From: Nitrososphaera sp.
GTDB taxonomy: Archaea > Thermoproteota > Nitrososphaeria > Nitrososphaerales > Nitrososphaeraceae
Assembly (NCBI GenBank): GCA_025924355.1
Contig: JAICEE010000005.1
Location: 1-33,056 of the forward strand
DNA: 33,056 bases
Reading direction: 5' to 3'
Within the stretch, counting starts at the first letter, position 1. Each line of letters begins with the position of its first letter. Shown here piece after piece: positions 31,619 through 33,056 of the stretch. The notes beneath the pieces are model-generated. The model had not been told where the DNA came from. It ran no database searches and saw only the letters and a list, made by a program, of their open reading frames with translations. A program made the position numbers and the translations under genes.

Positions 31619-31894
31619 TTAGTGATGGTGATGTTCGTGTTGCGTCTCGGGGTTGTCCGGCTTTTTTTCTATTTCGCCAATACCCTTTTCAAGTCCAAAG
31701 AACGCCCTCTCATACTTGCGGAGCGCCTTTCTGTGTTCTGGCAGTGACATATCCAGTCTCATCTCGTTCATGACCATGACAGCATAAGTGGTCCACTCCT
31801 TCCAGCATGCAGAGCATGCAGGGTACTTCTCAGCAGCTGGATCCTCGATAATCTCCCCAAAAGTCTTACCACACCTCAAGCAAGTCTTACTCAT
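31619..31894 (-). CDS. zinc ribbon fused to a YggX-like (Fe(2+)-trafficking) domain
   Basis: A 91-residue protein from this ATG. Residues 5-30 hold two CxxC knuckles (CLRC and CSAC) of a zinc or iron-binding ribbon. Residues 31-66, WKEWTTYAVMVMNEMRLDMSLPEHRKALRKYERAFFG, match the second half of bacterial YggX, a small protein linked to iron handling and oxidative protection (WxxW...MxxNExRLN...L...FFG pattern). The C-terminus ends QHEHHHH, a natural metal-binding tail. The TTG at 31900 adds two residues and is less likely. Role in iron trafficking is inference. Confidence 0.72.
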   Translation of the reverse strand: MSKTCLRCGKTFGEIIEDPAAEKYPACSACWKEWTTYAVMVMNEMRLDMSLPEHRKALRKYERAFFGLEKGIGEIEKKPDNPETQHEHHHH

Positions 31895-32270
31895 CTGCAA
31901 ATGATGATGCTGTGGATATTATAAGTTGTTAGATTGTGAAAACTCCTAAATCCTCTCTATTCTTGGAAAAAGGCGTACTAATCCTGCTAGATATAACATA
32001 GCAGCAAAGGTACCCTGACCTGCTTTCTGTCTTGTTGTAAAAGACGATGATGTATATCAGAATTGCACGTTCATTGCAAACCCCTATCAAAGCAAAACAA
32101 AGACAGAAAATGCAGTCCAGCACTAGGCTTGCACCTATTGGCGAATTTTATTGTCAACATTCATCTCAGGTGCTGTCCACAGATTACCTGACAGTTGTTT
32201 GGCTTATAACCTATTACAACTCCGACCAAATTTGACAACATTATTATACTTTCTGGGTTCAAAATGACAC
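31895..32270. other. 376-bp intergenic with nested inverted repeats
   Basis: No gene recognised. It has a 6-bp stem with 9-nt loop (31984-32004) and a 10-bp perfect inverted repeat with arms at 32024-32033 and 32100-32109 enclosing a small hairpin (32063-32079). At its end lies the TATA box of the next gene. Confidence 0.5.
32242..32249 (+). promoter_or_regulatory. TATA box of the 54-residue zinc-ribbon gene
   Basis: TATTATAC centred about 25 nt before the ATG at 32271, the leaderless spacing seen elsewhere in the window; it also favours this ATG over an out-of-frame ATG seven bases upstream. Confidence 0.6.
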
Positions 32271-32435
32271 ATGAAGGTTCACTGTCCTGACTGCAAGGAA
32301 GCTGCAGAGCTGGCAGATGATTTTTCATTTGTCAAGTGCTCTAACTGTTCATTTGATATGACTTATGGCGAATACGTAAAGTACATAGCGTATAAGGACT
32401 CGCGCTACCGAGATATACTTTCAGACTACAAATAA
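32271..32435 (+). CDS. 54-residue zinc-ribbon protein
   Basis: A short gene starting ATG. The N-terminus MKVHCPDCKEAA and the later VKCSNCSF give two CxxC knuckles (Cys5, Cys8, Cys23, Cys26) 14 residues apart, a compact zinc ribbon. The C-terminal half is aromatic and charged (DMTYGEYVKYIAYKDSRYRDILSDYK). Its own TATA box and the stem-loop after the stop support expression. Partner unknown; such tiny ribbons usually bind nucleic acid or another protein. Confidence 0.72.
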   Translation: MKVHCPDCKEAAELADDFSFVKCSNCSFDMTYGEYVKYIAYKDSRYRDILSDYK

Positions 32436-32446
32436 ATGTAGAAAAA

Positions 32447-32478
32447 CTCTTCAAGGCTGCGGCTGAAGAGGTTTATTT
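32447..32478 (+). terminator. hairpin after the zinc-ribbon gene
   Basis: Perfect 7-bp stem CTCTTCA/TGAAGAG (32447-32453 with 32464-32470), 10-nt loop, followed by GTTTATTT. It begins 11 bp after the stop codon. Likely transcript end or 3' stabiliser. Confidence 0.45.
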
Positions 32479-32496
32479 GAGGTATCGATGATGAAT

Positions 32497-32529
32497 CTGC
32501 TGAATGTGAGATCCGGCCTTTTTCAGCAG
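32497..32529 (+). repeat. 8-bp-stem inverted repeat
   Basis: Arms CTGCTGAA (32497-32504) and TTCAGCAG (32522-32529) with a 17-nt loop containing a T5 run. It may be part of the termination region or an independent site. Confidence 0.45.
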
Positions 32530-32926
32530 GTTAGACTACGCTACCATTTCAGTCTCTAACATGCTGTACCTGATCTTTGTATCCATCTACATATCAATAC
32601 GTCCTGGTCGGCTTGTCGTTGAATTCTTATGTAATCTAGAAAATTCTCAGCCAGTAACCAAAGCAGGTCTGGCTACCTTTGCTCATGTTCGTTCTGTTCT
32701 GAAAACTGTCGAATTCGATCACGGTATAATGACGTGCTATATATTGCAGGTCCGCACAGCTATCCAATATGAGTTAGGCACATGGGTTATATGCGTCCAT
32801 TCCAACGCCCTTCATAGAGACTCAGTCATAATGTTTTTACTCTTATGTAATCAAATTAGTGTAGAGAGATTAGTCAAAATAAAGATAAGTGAAAACAGGA
32901 AATCCTCTAGTTCGACATACAAGATC

Positions 32927-33055
32927 TCAAGTTTGTGGAGATCTTAGAGCCAGATACAACTTGGCGCCTTCATCTTCGTCGCCAAACTCATCTTCCTCCT
33001 CTTCATCAAACTCTTCATCAAAGTTGTCGTCAAAGTTATTATTGACTTCTTCAGA
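32927..33055 (-). CDS. C-terminal acidic tail of a protein cut by the window edge
   Basis: Open frame running in from the right edge on the minus strand, 42 residues before the TGA at 32929-32927. The visible part is a long Asp/Glu-rich stretch with spaced Phe (NNNFDDNFDEEFDEEE, then DEFGDEDEG) ending AKLYLALRSPQT. Such tails are typical of unstructured acidic C-termini on nucleic-acid- or protein-binding factors; the protein cannot be named from this part. Confidence 0.6.
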   Translation of the reverse strand, partial: SEEVNNNFDDNFDEEFDEEEEDEFGDEDEGAKLYLALRSPQT

Positions 33056-33056
33056 C

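Larger units (their letters stand above)
32436..32926. other. 491-bp intergenic
   Basis: No convincing gene. It contains two hairpin-capable repeats (32447-32470 and 32497-32529). A 128-codon open frame on the plus strand (32561-32947) has an odd composition and overlaps the downstream minus-strand gene, so I do not call it. Confidence 0.5.

Noticed and set aside
32487-32503. C/D box sRNA candidate (ATGATGA followed by CTGA)
   Set aside because: Only about six bases separate the boxes, too short for a guide, and no second C'/D pair follows.
32561-32947. 128-codon open frame on the plus strand
   Set aside because: Composition is patchy (Cys/His/Ile-rich without motifs), no promoter at a fitting distance, and its end overlaps the more convincing acidic-tail gene on the other strand.
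1-33056. CRISPR arrays, insertion sequences, tRNA and rRNA genes
   Set aside because: Looked for in every gap on both strands by eye; no regularly spaced repeats, transposase motifs, cloverleaf parts or conserved rRNA stretches found.

Overview
The window reads as chromosomal DNA of an ammonia-oxidising archaeon (Nitrososphaeria, formerly Thaumarchaeota). The basis is the mix of genes. There is a 4-hydroxybutyryl-CoA dehydratase, the signature enzyme of the 3-hydroxypropionate/4-hydroxybutyrate carbon-fixation cycle. The informational machinery is archaeal/eukaryotic in type: ABCE1, TBP, a TFE-beta/RPC34-like factor, Nop5-fibrillarin, Trm1, Trm5, RIO1 and a Dim2/Pno1-like KH protein. Several genes have TATA boxes about 25-28 nt before the start codon, as expected for leaderless transcripts. 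The large PLD/TrmB-like sensor histidine kinase and the intermediate GC content suggest a soil (Nitrososphaerales) lineage, but this is inference. I see no CRISPR array, insertion sequence, rRNA or tRNA gene.

Layout. 1-2.3 kb: 5'-truncated ABCE1 followed directly by Trm5. 2.3-6.7 kb: small membrane protein, GNAT acetyltransferase, site-2 protease, LarA-like protein divergent from pyrE, and TBP. 6.8-8.1 kb: YjbQ, signal peptidase I and an unknown protein on the minus strand. 8.2-12.5 kb: Nop5-fibrillarin, RNase HII, Trm1 and an anchored unknown. 12.6-13.8 kb: ferredoxin-NADP reductase-like protein and a DUF424 protein. 14.1-15.5 kb: RIO1 and KH protein, a small-subunit ribosome assembly pair. 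15.7-18.4 kb: UbiX, a PfkB sugar kinase, a TrmB-like HTH protein and two unknowns. 18.4-19.8 kb: MTA phosphorylase and adenine phosphoribosyltransferase. 19.9-22.4 kb: small HExxH protein, a non-coding or decayed stretch, then abfD. 22.5-25.8 kb: TFE-beta-like factor, RlmE and the histidine kinase. 26.5-28.3 kb: DUF373, a small ORF and a Nudix hydrolase. 28.3-31.1 kb: PyrF, two unknowns and PurA. 31.2-33.1 kb: an unknown, a YggX-like zinc-ribbon protein, a 54-residue zinc ribbon and the acidic C-terminus of a protein running off the edge.

The genes are tightly packed, and many convergent neighbours overlap at their stop codons. Themes are translation and ribosome assembly, transcription initiation, nucleotide synthesis and salvage (pyrE, pyrF, purA, mtnP-apt) and one core carbon-fixation enzyme.

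The most interesting points are: a 28-bp perfect palindrome between the TATA box and the start codon of the TBP gene; a histidine kinase whose conserved N-terminus extends upstream of any usable in-frame start and would be joined to an ATG by one extra A in an A6 tract; a small HEYLH protein; a zinc ribbon fused to a YggX-like domain; and a LarA-like protein that appears to lack the nickel-cofactor lysine and shares a 51-bp divergent promoter with pyrE.
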